Positions 9,372 to 18,312 of a DNA stretch of 64,000 nt are shown one piece after another (within the stretch, counting starts at the first letter, position 1; the number at the start of each line of letters is the position of its first letter). The notes beneath the pieces were generated by a model. It did no database searches, was not told the DNA's origin, and saw only the letters and a program-made list of their open reading frames with translations. Where the stretch lies: positions 434,001 through 498,000 of the forward strand of contig NZ_CP017689.1 of NCBI RefSeq assembly GCF_001831495.1, given 5' to 3'. The DNA is from Thalassotalea crassostreae (GTDB lineage Bacteria; Pseudomonadota; Gammaproteobacteria; Enterobacterales; Alteromonadaceae). The position numbers were made by a program, and so were the translations under genes.

Positions 9372-10532
9372 ATGACTAGTTCGTTAATGACTGAATTTGA
9401 ATCAATTTACCATTCCCCGGCGACAACACTATCCTCAGCGCCCGGTCGTGTGAATATTATCGGAGAACATACAGACTATAGCGATGGTTTTGTACTTCCT
9501 TGCTCATTAGAATTCTGTACTAAGGTTTTGTATCGAAAACGTGCCGATAATTTAGTTGTGGTACATTCAACTAATTATCCAGGTGAATCTGATAGTTTCG
9601 ATGTGAGCGGCGACATAACCCATGGTTCATCCCAATGGGGTAATTATATCCGGGCTATGGCATTCGTGATTAAGCGTGCTGGCCACACCCTTGGTGGTGT
9701 CGATGTATTAATTGATTCAGATGTACCACAAGGTAGTGGTCTATCTTCATCTGCTGCACTCGAAGTAGCGATTGGTGGTATGTTTAGCGAATCTTCAAGT
9801 TTAAACCTTTCGGCGGAAAAAATAGCGCTGCTTGGCCAAGAAGCTGAAAATGATTTTATGGATTGTCAATGTGGCATTATGGACCAGATGATTTCAGCCA
9901 AGGGAGAGCCCGGCTCAGCGTTGATGATTGATTGTCGTGATTTATCAACTAAATCTATTAAAATCCCAGAAGATCTTAGCATCGTTATTGTTAATTCAAA
10001 CTACCCAAGAAAATTAGTTGATAGCGAATACAATCAGCGTCGTATTGACTGTGAACAAGCGGCTAAGAAAATGAATGTAGCGATGCTACGAGATGCAAAC
10101 TTGGAGCTATTAGCACAATCAAGAGAGCAATTGACGGCCGTTGAATATAAACGCGCACATCATGTAATCACAGAAAACCAACGAGTGATGGATGCAATGT
10201 CAGCTCTTGCTAGTAACGACATTAAAACACTTAGACAGTTAATGTCAGCGTCACATAACTCGTTACGTGATGACTTTGAAGTAACTGTGGCTGCAACCGA
10301 CGGCCTTGTTGAAATTTGTCAGCAGGTGCTTGGCGACAACGGTGCTGCGCGAATGACTGGAGGTGGTTTTGGTGGCGCGATTGTCTGTTTATGTCGTGCT
10401 GAAGATGTCAGTCGCATTAAGCAAGCAGTTAGTGAGCAATACTTTGACAGATTTCAGCTAACTGCTGATATCTATGTATGTAACGCTGGTAGTGGCCTTA
10501 AAGTCGAGCAACTTGAACCTTTACCCGCTTAA
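9372..10532 (+). CDS. galK: Galactokinase
   Basis: 386 residues, a GHMP kinase that phosphorylates D-galactose at C1 with ATP. The galactokinase signature GRVNIIGEHTDY is at about residues 25-36, the GHMP ATP-binding loop PQGSGLSSSAALE at about 120-132, and the third motif MTGGGFGGA near 327. Last gene of galETK, one base after galT. No galM (mutarotase) follows as it does in enterobacteria; the operon ends at a region of hairpin repeats. Confidence 0.97.
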   Translation: MTSSLMTEFESIYHSPATTLSSAPGRVNIIGEHTDYSDGFVLPCSLEFCTKVLYRKRADNLVVVHSTNYPGESDSFDVSGDITHGSSQWGNYIRAMAFVIKRAGHTLGGVDVLIDSDVPQGSGLSSSAALEVAIGGMFSESSSLNLSAEKIALLGQEAENDFMDCQCGIMDQMISAKGEPGSALMIDCRDLSTKSIKIPEDLSIVIVNSNYPRKLVDSEYNQRRIDCEQAAKKMNVAMLRDANLELLAQSREQLTAVEYKRAHHVITENQRVMDAMSALASNDIKTLRQLMSASHNSLRDDFEVTVAATDGLVEICQQVLGDNGAARMTGGGFGGAIVCLCRAEDVSRIKQAVSEQYFDRFQLTADIYVCNAGSGLKVEQLEPLPA

Positions 10533-10541
10533 TAGTTAATA

Positions 10542-10580
10542 AGCACCGTCATTGCAGCATGTTTTTGACTGCAACCTCCT
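10542..10580 (+). repeat. Dispersed hairpin repeat (GCACCGTCATTGC type)
   Basis: The order is GCACCGTCATTGC, then a stem TTGCAG/CTGCAA with an 11-base loop, then GCAACCTCCT. The same arrangement, with stem TTGCGGC/GCCGCAA, is found inverted at 52382-52414. Only the first 16 bases recur at 10671-10686. Confidence 0.7.
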
Positions 10581-10587
10581 CCAGAAT

Positions 10588-10622
10588 GCTGTGGCTTAGA
10601 ATGATCGTTTAATAGCCACAGC
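10588..10622. terminator. Possible bidirectional terminator between galK and DUF1800 genes
   Basis: Perfect 9-bp inverted repeat GCTGTGGCT/AGCCACAGC with a 17-base loop between two convergent genes. There is no T-run, so intrinsic termination is weakly supported; it may be part of the repeat cluster. Confidence 0.35.
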
Positions 10623-10670
10623 GTATCTCAGAAAGTTCATTAAAAACTTCATTAAAGTAAGAACTTAACT

Positions 10671-10686
10671 AGCACCGTCATTGCAG
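10671..10686 (+). repeat. Fragment of dispersed hairpin repeat
   Basis: AGCACCGTCATTGCAG is an exact 16-base match to the start of the repeat 129 bp upstream, without the second stem arm. Confidence 0.65.
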
Positions 10687-10697
10687 TATTTTTTTTG

Positions 10698-13346
10698 TTA
10701 CTTCTGAATCATAAATTCAGGGCTGGTATTACTGCCATAAAATGCTAATTTAAATCGATTAGATGAGGCGCTATTTGCCAAATTTTCGATAAAGATTTTG
10801 CGTGTACCTTGATTGTTATTTGCTTTCATTTGGCCTGCATTTAAATAAAAATCTAAGTGATCGACAACCGCTGTTGCCTTGTCTGTGTCAGTACCTGAAG
10901 TTTTTTCCCAAATATCCCAATAGTCATCTTGTTGCAGCCAAACTTTTAAGTGCCAATTGTCATAAACTTCACTGTATTTACCTGGGCCATTACGATAAAG
11001 GCTATCTGTCATTAACGTATTATAGATATTCATTGTCGCAAACATTTGTGCTTCAGTTAGCAGTTGCAATTCTGGTGACATCAAAGAATTACTTGCTAAT
11101 GCACCACTTGGTGTGTAGCTAGGTAAATAAAAATTAAATACCGAATTTGCCCCTAATGCGCGCTGACCAATTTCTATATCTCCCATTCTTATTAGTGATG
11201 CTCCTGGTTGATATTGGCTCGCTAATTCTAAGTCTAAACCAGGAATTGGCTTTTCAAAGGTAGTGTCTGCAGTATCGTCCAAAGCGATTCGGGATTTGGC
11301 TTTAAACAAGCGTAAGGCAGCTGTTAGCTGTATTACTGGTTCTTTGACTTTACCGAAACTTATCGAGTTTTGCACTTTAGGATTACGAGCTTCTTCATCT
11401 AAAAGAATTGCTTTTATGGTTGCCGTTAAATCTCCTTTCTCGGCAAATTTGTTGGCAACTCGTTCGACGTATCCTGTACTTGGATTTGAGGTTACAAAGC
11501 GTTGAATAAGTTGTTTTGAGATAAATGGTGCCGTTGAGCTATGAGCAACTAAACTATCTACCACATGCGCGACCTCGGCCATTGCCGCTGCTTCGGTTTT
11601 ATTAGTACTCGCTGCGACAGTGACCGTGCCATTCACGTCAGTAAATAAGGTTTTACTGCCGTAGTCATGCTCGCTAGTGAAGAATTTCATTGGTTCAAGC
11701 CAGCGGTATTGGTACTCGTTAGCCCAGTCACCCAAAAAGAAGTTGTTATTAGCTACTTTTTTAGCGCCATCATTTTTATATCTAAATGATAAGCCTGTGA
11801 ATACTCGTGCCATTTCTTTGATTGTTTCGTTATTGTATGTTGGTATTGGCAAATTATCTTCGCCAAGTGCAATAGTGCCGTCTTTATTTAGATGTACAAG
11901 ACCAAAACTAAATAACTGCATAACTTCACGTGCATAGTTTTCATCAGGGTAATAACCCGCGCCAACATCTTGTTTTTGATTATATAAATGACTTAGCCAA
12001 GTCCCCATGATAGGGCTTAATGTAGCGTCATATAGTGCGTCGTTATAATAACCAAAAGCATGGCTAGCAAGGTTATCCCAATACAGAGATGCACCTTTAT
12101 AGGCATTGCGAATAGCCGCAGCTTCATCACTTACCACTAAAATTTGGCTAAGGGCAAAAGCCATGCGTTGACGCAGCTGATCTTTACCATGAAGGGCTAG
12201 ATTATAAAACGCATCTCTGCGCACATACACACCAGGCTCTTCGGGAAAGTAATCCGTTATAGCATCAGTAAAGTCATACAGGCTGCTCGTTGGCATAGCT
12301 ATTTGTTGATCTATCCACTGATTATATACTTGCATGCGATTGCTACCGTCTGCATTTATTTGCGCTCTCAGAGGTTCATAGTCTTCAGGTGTCGCGCCAA
12401 AGGTTGTTTGATTTAAGAAACGAATAATATCTCTATCAACATCAGCAGCCGTTAAATCAACTGGTGCAGGAGGCGTAATGTTGGCGTCATACAATAGCGT
12501 TGCTGAAATTTCACCTTGTGGATAATCGGCCGAATGAATATTGACAAAAAACTCACCGTTAAAAAGTGTATCAAGCATTTCTTGTTCTGTTTTGAAAATG
12601 CCACCAGGTGCGAGATCCCAGACCATACCTTCAATATTTCCAAACTCTTCAAGGTCTTTTATCATTGTCCCTGATGGAGCTAAATGAATATGCTGGTCAG
12701 TCTGTTCTGAGCCTAAGTTAGTAAAACTATAATTTAGCTCTCCTTGCTCGTTATCCCCTTGCAGAATAAAACTTAAAACACCTGTGCCTGAGGTAATCGC
12801 ATCACCCTGTGGAGCAAATACACCATAAAAAACTTTTGCATTTTCTCGAGTGTTTTCGGCATCAATAATAGTTAAAGATACAGACGCGTTTTCACCTAAC
12901 TGATAAGAATCGTGCTCTGCTATATTTATATTAAGTTGCTCAGGAACTTCAAAACTTTCATCTTTATTAGGAACAAGTTCAACAATACGCGAGCTTTCAT
13001 TGGCAGGGATAATGAAGTTATCAGCTACAGCGGTACCGTCAGCATAAAATAGTTGATAATCATTATTGCTAGCAGAGCCTTTGGTTACATCACTATTGCC
13101 GGATAATTGATAATTTATGGTTAGCTCTTCGTTACCAGAATCTCGTTCAATCTTAAATTTTGCGATCTGGTTGTTTTTTTCTACTGCTATCGATACCAAT
13201 GTGCTAATTGAAACCGTTGCTAGTTCCGGAGTTGGGGCAACTTTAACTTCTTTTTCGCTGCTACCGCCTCCGCCACCGCAGGCACTAAGTATGCTCAAGG
13301 ACGCTAATGTCATTAACAGTTTTTTATTGATCACTGTCTTATTCAT
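10698..13346 (-). CDS. DUF1800 lipoprotein with Calx-beta-like and CHRD domains
   Basis: 882 residues. The signal peptide ends in a lipobox (LSILSAC at about 16-22) followed by a glycine run, so it is probably a lipoprotein. The segment to about 160 resembles a Calx-beta fold. About 170-290 (VFYGVFAPQGDAITSGTG to HSADYPQGEISATLL) resembles a CHRD domain. The remainder, starting at RFLNQTTFGATPED, is the DUF1800 region found beside DUF1501 proteins in many bacteria. Its start codon overlaps the stop of the DUF1501 gene by 4 bp (ATGA), indicating translational coupling. The biochemical function is unknown; surface or extracellular location is inferred. Confidence 0.85.
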   Translation of the reverse strand: MNKTVINKKLLMTLASLSILSACGGGGGSSEKEVKVAPTPELATVSISTLVSIAVEKNNQIAKFKIERDSGNEELTINYQLSGNSDVTKGSASNNDYQLFYADGTAVADNFIIPANESSRIVELVPNKDESFEVPEQLNINIAEHDSYQLGENASVSLTIIDAENTRENAKVFYGVFAPQGDAITSGTGVLSFILQGDNEQGELNYSFTNLGSEQTDQHIHLAPSGTMIKDLEEFGNIEGMVWDLAPGGIFKTEQEMLDTLFNGEFFVNIHSADYPQGEISATLLYDANITPPAPVDLTAADVDRDIIRFLNQTTFGATPEDYEPLRAQINADGSNRMQVYNQWIDQQIAMPTSSLYDFTDAITDYFPEEPGVYVRRDAFYNLALHGKDQLRQRMAFALSQILVVSDEAAAIRNAYKGASLYWDNLASHAFGYYNDALYDATLSPIMGTWLSHLYNQKQDVGAGYYPDENYAREVMQLFSFGLVHLNKDGTIALGEDNLPIPTYNNETIKEMARVFTGLSFRYKNDGAKKVANNNFFLGDWANEYQYRWLEPMKFFTSEHDYGSKTLFTDVNGTVTVAASTNKTEAAAMAEVAHVVDSLVAHSSTAPFISKQLIQRFVTSNPSTGYVERVANKFAEKGDLTATIKAILLDEEARNPKVQNSISFGKVKEPVIQLTAALRLFKAKSRIALDDTADTTFEKPIPGLDLELASQYQPGASLIRMGDIEIGQRALGANSVFNFYLPSYTPSGALASNSLMSPELQLLTEAQMFATMNIYNTLMTDSLYRNGPGKYSEVYDNWHLKVWLQQDDYWDIWEKTSGTDTDKATAVVDHLDFYLNAGQMKANNNQGTRKIFIENLANSASSNRFKLAFYGSNTSPEFMIQK

Positions 13347-14803
13347 GAGTTAATTTCCTGTTTAAAAAAGTCTAAGTTAGAACTCGCGTTAAAAGTGTCT
13401 GGAAAGTTGCTTATTGTTGGTATCAGTAATGGCAGTTGCTCCTGACTTACGCCAAACCAATTGGCAATTTTAGCGACACATTGGCTGGTTGATGTTGTCG
13501 GTATCCATCTACCACGGCCTGAACTAGCATCAAGACCTTGTTCTAATTTTAAGTCGGGATGTGTACCAAACATTTGACCACCATTAATCATACCCCCCAT
13601 TAATAAAGCGTGGCCGCCCCACGCATGGTCTGTCCCAAATTCCGCGTCAGTACCATTAGGTGTTAATGTGCGACCGAATTCTGAACCAACAAAACTTAGT
13701 GTTTTATCGAAGTCTCCTTGAGCGACTAATACGTCTTTAAATGCCTTTAATGCGGCATTGAGATCTGTCATTAGATTTGCATGATTAGTTAGTAACTTTT
13801 TATGGGTATCAAAGCCATTCATTTCGACAAAATAGATAGGTCTGTTATTACCTGTAGAGTTTCGGCCAGCGATCATTTTTGCGATAGTTTTAAGCTGTCG
13901 ACCTATTTTACTATCACTTGCACCGGCAGCTGTAAATATCGCGTCATAGTCAACACCCGTTTGTGCCGCTTCGGTAAATGCACTGGTGACAATTGCTTCA
14001 GACCGTTTTGCGGAACTAAAAACATCTCGATATTTTTGCATCATCAAATGTGAAGAAGCATCGATACTATCGATTGAAGATTCTAATAACGTTTTTCTTT
14101 CGTTTGTAACGCCATTAAGTTTTACTGCGCCGTCATAGCCCATTACATAGGCAGATAAATCGGTACCTGATGAAACCTGAAACGAATTTAATCCCGATAC
14201 AGAGATAAGAGGAGAAACATTACCATTACTATTATAATCGTCGATCATTTCCGCTAAGCGACCGCCCCATCCAAATCGAAATGGAATTTCAGGCTGACTT
14301 TGAAATTGCAGCTGTTGATCGCTATGTGAATATAGTTGAGGTGGCAGTGTTACTTTATCATTCAGTAATTTCCAACGTGTTGTTGGTTCGTATAGATTGC
14401 CAACATTACATACAATCGACATTTCTTCATTATTAAACATATCGGCCATATCGGCACAAGCAGGGTGCAAGCCAAATTCGTTATAGGTAATATCACCAAA
14501 AATTTTGACATTTGACTTAGGTGTTATGGCATTTAATTGGTTTGCGTCAATTGCCGCATTACGTCGACCATTTTCATAACTTGTTCTTAAGGAACCGTTG
14601 CCTTTTGGGGCAACCATATTAAAAGAGTCGTTGCCTCCAGCCAAAAAAATAAATACTAGCGCTTTATAATCTTGTTCCGCTGCTAAAGTATTAGTTGCGG
14701 TCAGCAAGCTGGACAAACCTAATGCATTGACAGCAGTCGCACCAATACTAGCTTTGTATGTACCTTTTAAAAATTTTCGACGAGTCAGTACTTTATCGTT
14801 CAT
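13343..14803 (-). CDS. DUF1501 family Tat-exported protein
   Basis: 486 residues. The N-terminus has a twin-arginine signal (TRRKFLKG at about 7-14) followed by a hydrophobic stretch and an Ala-rich cleavage region. The body contains FIFLAGGNDSFNMV, GSEFGRTLTPNGTDAEFGTD and HAWGGHALLMGG, diagnostic of DUF1501. This family is distantly related to sulfatase/alkaline-phosphatase-like folds. It is upstream of and overlaps the DUF1800 gene, a pair conserved across many phyla but without a settled function. It is divergent from an unrecognised membrane-anchored protein, across a region with nested palindromes. Confidence 0.88.
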   Translation of the reverse strand: MNDKVLTRRKFLKGTYKASIGATAVNALGLSSLLTATNTLAAEQDYKALVFIFLAGGNDSFNMVAPKGNGSLRTSYENGRRNAAIDANQLNAITPKSNVKIFGDITYNEFGLHPACADMADMFNNEEMSIVCNVGNLYEPTTRWKLLNDKVTLPPQLYSHSDQQLQFQSQPEIPFRFGWGGRLAEMIDDYNSNGNVSPLISVSGLNSFQVSSGTDLSAYVMGYDGAVKLNGVTNERKTLLESSIDSIDASSHLMMQKYRDVFSSAKRSEAIVTSAFTEAAQTGVDYDAIFTAAGASDSKIGRQLKTIAKMIAGRNSTGNNRPIYFVEMNGFDTHKKLLTNHANLMTDLNAALKAFKDVLVAQGDFDKTLSFVGSEFGRTLTPNGTDAEFGTDHAWGGHALLMGGMINGGQMFGTHPDLKLEQGLDASSGRGRWIPTTSTSQCVAKIANWFGVSQEQLPLLIPTISNFPDTFNASSNLDFFKQEINS

Positions 14804-14854
14804 AGTTTTATTACCACGTTCTTTATTTTTATAAGCTTAAATTGACATCTTTTC

Positions 14855-14895
14855 ACTTATACTACTATTAATCATATATATATGAAAGTATAAGT
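14855..14895. promoter_or_regulatory. Nested palindromes in divergent promoter region
   Basis: Outer inverted repeat ACTTATACT (14855-14863) and AGTATAAGT (14887-14895) encloses a perfect 14-bp palindrome TCATATATATATGA (14872-14885). The location between divergent start codons suggests an operator for the DUF1501-DUF1800 operon. No cognate regulator was identified. Confidence 0.45.
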
Positions 14896-15019
14896 TGTGA
14901 CATCATATTTATAGAACGTAAAATTGAAAAATCGTCATTAGCATTGTTTTTTAGAGCTGTTTACTTCGATAGAGAACAATCATATGATTGGTTTTCAACC
15001 GCTAATTTCATGGATAGAA

Positions 15020-16864
15020 ATGTACAAAAAAATTTTAATTGTTGGCCTACTTAGCGCATTAGCGTGGTATTTTCTCTCGAGGTCAGACTCGCAGCCTAAC
15101 ACTATAAAAAATAATGATGAAAATACTACATCGACACAAACATTGCCTTCAAAACAAAAAGAATTTAAGAGCAAGACTACTCTAATCGACGAAGTTAAGT
15201 TTTCTGAAGAATCCGAAACAGCGGCGATGATTTGCCCTAAATATGACTTTGCATTGGCAAATATTAGATCTAATAAACACAGCTTTATTAAGTTGTTCGC
15301 GACTAATTTGTTACTACAAGGGTATGAGCGTTATGAAATATTTTCTGCATTGTCCTACAAGTATGATCTGGAGCTAGCAAGGCAATGGTTTCGTGCAGTC
15401 GCTAACGTAAACTTTGAGCGATCGGAAAATATCGATTTAATATCAGAAATTGAAAAACAAAAATATACTATTGATGTTAAGCGAGCCAGATACAGCAGAG
15501 TTAACTTTAAACGAACTTTGACCTCGGTAGCGTTAGAGCGAGACGATGTTGGATATCAACAAGCCTATTTTGAGGAAGTGGAAAGACTTGCTAATGAAAG
15601 CGCGAATATTGCAATTGATTTATGGTTTAAAGCATTTATGCAAGCAGCGTTTGAGGAAGACTTTTACTTCGCTGACCTTGCTCTGGAAAATTTTAACAGT
15701 TATCCGTTAGTCGAGCGCAACCTTTTCGTTCAAATTCGGTTTAGAGAAATGAAGTCTTTTTTGATGATTTTAAAAAAAGCCCAGTTTGAATTTATCATGA
15801 AAGCTTTTCAGCCATATTTTCCTATTTATTTAGAAGATCAGAATTTAGTGGAAAGCTATCAAAATAAATTTAGCAGAATAGCAGCAGCTCATAACTTATT
15901 TGTTGGCGACGATATATTTGCTATCAATGATACGGAAAACTTACCTAGCCCATCAATAATAGCTGAATTTGAACAATTTGAATCGGATAATCCTTTGCTA
16001 AACAGTGACACGACTGCAACGCAGGTTTGTGAGCTTAGCGGTCAGGAATTGCAAGCCTCCAATAAAACCCCAACTAAGAGGTTAACTAAGCAAAACGCCT
16101 TAGGAACGATTTGGCAATCGAGCTACCAGTTAACCTGTCGTTTTGATGAGATAGAATATAAAGTAGCCCATGCAAGCGCTCTATTAGAGTTGTCTTATAA
16201 AGATGTATATAAACGTAAAACTTTGTTTACCGAAGACGAATTAATGAGTTTAAAAACCAAGATTAAGGCTGCGCCGAAAGATATAAGACCCTATACCTAC
16301 TTGAGCCTATATATGTATGTACCTGAGGATATTAAAAACGAGTATTATCAACAACTCGAAGAACATGAATTGTTCAATAAAGATCCCGACTTTATCTGGT
16401 TTATGTTTTCGGCGACGAATGATAAATTAGAGCAAAAGAAAATGTTGAATAAATACAGTCAAAATTTAGCCCCTTATACCGAAGATGGTCGAAGCTTGAT
16501 ATTCAATTTTTTGCAACTACGACATGACGGGATAGACTTTGCGGTGGAGTTAATTAATCAAAGTTTTCCTTTTAAACGTGACGAGTTAAGTCCAGATCCG
16601 CTAGCTTTATTCTTACAAAACATTAGACAATATAGAGACAGAGAAGCTTCAGAGTTCTCTCTTAACGAAAAGTCATTACAGCTACTTGAATTATTAATTG
16701 CTAATTCAGATGTTAATGAAGAGCATATTAATATTATGGCAAGGTATGAAGAAAATTATGAACAAGCATTTGATTACCTCATGCAACGTTTTCCTCTGTT
16801 GTATCCAAGCAAACCCGATTTTATTGTAGAGTTTGCTTGTGAAAATCCTACGGATTTACATTAG
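15020..16864 (+). CDS. Unrecognised membrane-anchored protein
   Basis: About 614 residues from the ATG preceded by GGATAGAA; a start 36 bp upstream is also possible. One N-terminal transmembrane helix (about residues 4-18, ILIVGLLSALAWYFL) is followed by a Ser/Thr-rich linker. A long, mainly helical, charged region follows with many aromatic residues and two separated single cysteines per half. The helix pattern could be TPR- or Sel1-like, but no clean repeat consensus is visible. I do not recognise the family. It stands alone between the DUF1501 promoter region and the tRNA-Trp operon, in the place where many gammaproteobacteria carry tRNA genes and tufB. Confidence 0.7.
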   Translation: MYKKILIVGLLSALAWYFLSRSDSQPNTIKNNDENTTSTQTLPSKQKEFKSKTTLIDEVKFSEESETAAMICPKYDFALANIRSNKHSFIKLFATNLLLQGYERYEIFSALSYKYDLELARQWFRAVANVNFERSENIDLISEIEKQKYTIDVKRARYSRVNFKRTLTSVALERDDVGYQQAYFEEVERLANESANIAIDLWFKAFMQAAFEEDFYFADLALENFNSYPLVERNLFVQIRFREMKSFLMILKKAQFEFIMKAFQPYFPIYLEDQNLVESYQNKFSRIAAAHNLFVGDDIFAINDTENLPSPSIIAEFEQFESDNPLLNSDTTATQVCELSGQELQASNKTPTKRLTKQNALGTIWQSSYQLTCRFDEIEYKVAHASALLELSYKDVYKRKTLFTEDELMSLKTKIKAAPKDIRPYTYLSLYMYVPEDIKNEYYQQLEEHELFNKDPDFIWFMFSATNDKLEQKKMLNKYSQNLAPYTEDGRSLIFNFLQLRHDGIDFAVELINQSFPFKRDELSPDPLALFLQNIRQYRDREASEFSLNEKSLQLLELLIANSDVNEEHINIMARYEENYEQAFDYLMQRFPLLYPSKPDFIVEFACENPTDLH

Positions 16865-16947
16865 CGGTAAATAATTGTCCTATTTAGTTTTATCCAAATA
16901 AATTCTATATAAATTATAAATTCATCGATTTATCGGCTAATAAATCC

Positions 16948-16975
16948 TTGAGTAATTTAGTTTAGAACGTATAAT
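16948..16975 (+). promoter_or_regulatory. Promoter of the tRNA-Trp/secE/nusG operon
   Basis: TTGAGT at 16948-16953 and TATAAT at 16970-16975 with a 16-bp spacer, about 75 bp before the tRNA. Confidence 0.7.
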
Positions 16976-17052
16976 AGCGCTTCACTTCTTATGTAATCTT
17001 AATTTTCCCAAACAAAAATTCAAGAATCACATGACAAGTGTAAGTAAAATTT

Positions 17053-17129
17053 AGGGGTGTAGTTCCAATTGGTAGAACGGCGGTCTCCAAAACCGACGGT
17101 TGGGAGTTCGAGTCTCTCCACCCCTGCCA
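17053..17129 (+). tRNA. tRNA-Trp (CCA)
   Basis: 77-base cloverleaf with acceptor AGGGGTG pairing with CACCCCT, a G discriminator and encoded CCA. The anticodon loop CTCCAAA puts the CCA anticodon at 17097-17099, and the T-arm has GGGAGTTCGAGTCTCTC. It is nearly identical to E. coli tRNA-Trp, with one extra base in the D loop. It is followed within 70 bp by secE, the usual gammaproteobacterial order. Confidence 0.97.
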
Positions 17130-17197
17130 AATTATTTAAACCTCGTTTAGTGCGAGGTGGTTTTGTCTTGAATATGACAGGAAATAGGTCAGTAGTT

Positions 17198-17578
17198 ATG
17201 AATGCAAGTACAGAAACTCCGACAGGTGGTTCTTTAGATACAGTGAAGTGGATTTTAGTATTTCTGCTTTTAGGCGGCGCCGTTTTTGGTAATTATTATT
17301 ATGGTGAAGAGTCTGCTCTTTTCCGTGCTCTTGGTGTTGTAGCAGCAGTTATTGTTGCTGGCTTAATTGCACTGCAAACAGAAAAAGGCCGCAACGGATT
17401 AACGTTTGCAAAAGAATCTCGTACTGAAGTTCGCAAAGTTGTATGGCCAACAAGACAGGAAGCAGTTCAAACAACTGGTATAGTTATTGTTGCTACTTTA
17501 ATAATGTCTTTGATCCTTTGGGGTCTTGATAGTGTATTGTATGAAATTGTAAGTTTCGTTACTTCTTTACGGGTTTAA
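17198..17578 (+). CDS. secE: Preprotein translocase subunit SecE
   Basis: 126 residues, matching E. coli SecE (127). It is the small subunit that clamps SecY in the SecYEG inner-membrane translocon. Two N-terminal transmembrane helices (about 15-35 and 40-60) precede the conserved amphipathic stretch ending in [14 protein letters not shown] and the third helix, as in the three-helix enterobacterial type. The open frame extends upstream into the tRNA. I chose the ATG preceded by AGGAAATAGG because it gives the family length and avoids the tRNA. nusG follows after 4 bp. Confidence 0.96.
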   Translation: MNASTETPTGGSLDTVKWILVFLLLGGAVFGNYYYGEESALFRALGVVAAVIVAGLIALQTEKGRNGLTFAKESRTEVRKVVWPTRQEAVQTTGIVIVATLIMSLILWGLDSVLYEIVSFVTSLRV

Positions 17579-17582
17579 ATAT

Positions 17583-18128
17583 ATGTCTGAAGATATCAAG
17601 TTAAGATGGTATGTTGTACAAGCGTTTTCTGGTTATGAAGCACGTGTACAAAAAACACTTTTAGAGCACATCCAAATTCACGGCTTAGAAGATAAGTTCG
17701 GTCAGATTTTAGTTCCTACCGAAGAAGTTGTTGAAATGCGTGCCGGTCAAAAGCGCAAAAGTGCTCGTAAATTCTTCCCTGGCTATGTTTTAGTCGAAAT
17801 GGCGATGGATGTTGAAGCATGGCATTTAGTGAAAAGTGTTCCTCGTGTATTAGGTTTTATTGGTGGAACTTCGGATCGTCCAGCACCTATTTCACAAAAA
17901 GAAGCGGATCGCATCTTACAACGTCTAGAAGATTCAGTTGATCAACCTAGACCGAAAACATTGTTTGAACCAGGCGAAGTTGTTCGTGTTACCGATGGTC
18001 CATTTGCTGACTTTAACGGTGTGGTTGAAGAACTGGATTACGAGAAGAGCCGTATTAAAGTGTCGGTATCTATCTTCGGTCGTTCAACACCTGTTGAATT
18101 AGAATTTGCACAGGTTGAAAAAGGCTAA
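17583..18128 (+). CDS. nusG: Transcription termination/antitermination factor NusG
   Basis: 181 residues, the same length as E. coli NusG. The N-terminal NGN domain ([12 protein letters not shown] at about 8-19, [11 protein letters not shown] near 62) binds RNA polymerase. The C-terminal KOW domain ([19 protein letters not shown] near 127) contacts Rho or ribosomal protein S10. It is cotranscribed with secE and followed by a strong intrinsic terminator. Confidence 0.98.
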   Translation: MSEDIKLRWYVVQAFSGYEARVQKTLLEHIQIHGLEDKFGQILVPTEEVVEMRAGQKRKSARKFFPGYVLVEMAMDVEAWHLVKSVPRVLGFIGGTSDRPAPISQKEADRILQRLEDSVDQPRPKTLFEPGEVVRVTDGPFADFNGVVEELDYEKSRIKVSVSIFGRSTPVELEFAQVEKG

Positions 18129-18151
18129 CGCTTTTACTGTCAATTCACTAT

Positions 18152-18182
18152 AAAAACCAGAGCTTTGCTCTGGTTTTTTTGT
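18152..18182 (+). terminator. Terminator after nusG
   Basis: Stem CCAGAGC/GCTCTGG with a TTT loop, flanked by AAAAA before and TTTTTTTTG after. Confidence 0.92.
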
Positions 18183-18312
18183 TTTAAGCAACAGCAGAAA
18201 ACAGTTTTTAATCAGCTCTTTTTTGATATACGATAAGCTAAAATTCTCATGTTAAAAAGTATCAGAATCATTTGTAAATAGAACTTACGATAGGGGTACA
18301 AATAAAGTTTTC

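Noticed and set aside
17069..17197. N-terminally extended SecE reading into the tRNA gene
   Set aside because: The frame begins inside tRNA-Trp; the ATG at 17198 has a good ribosome site and gives the normal SecE length.
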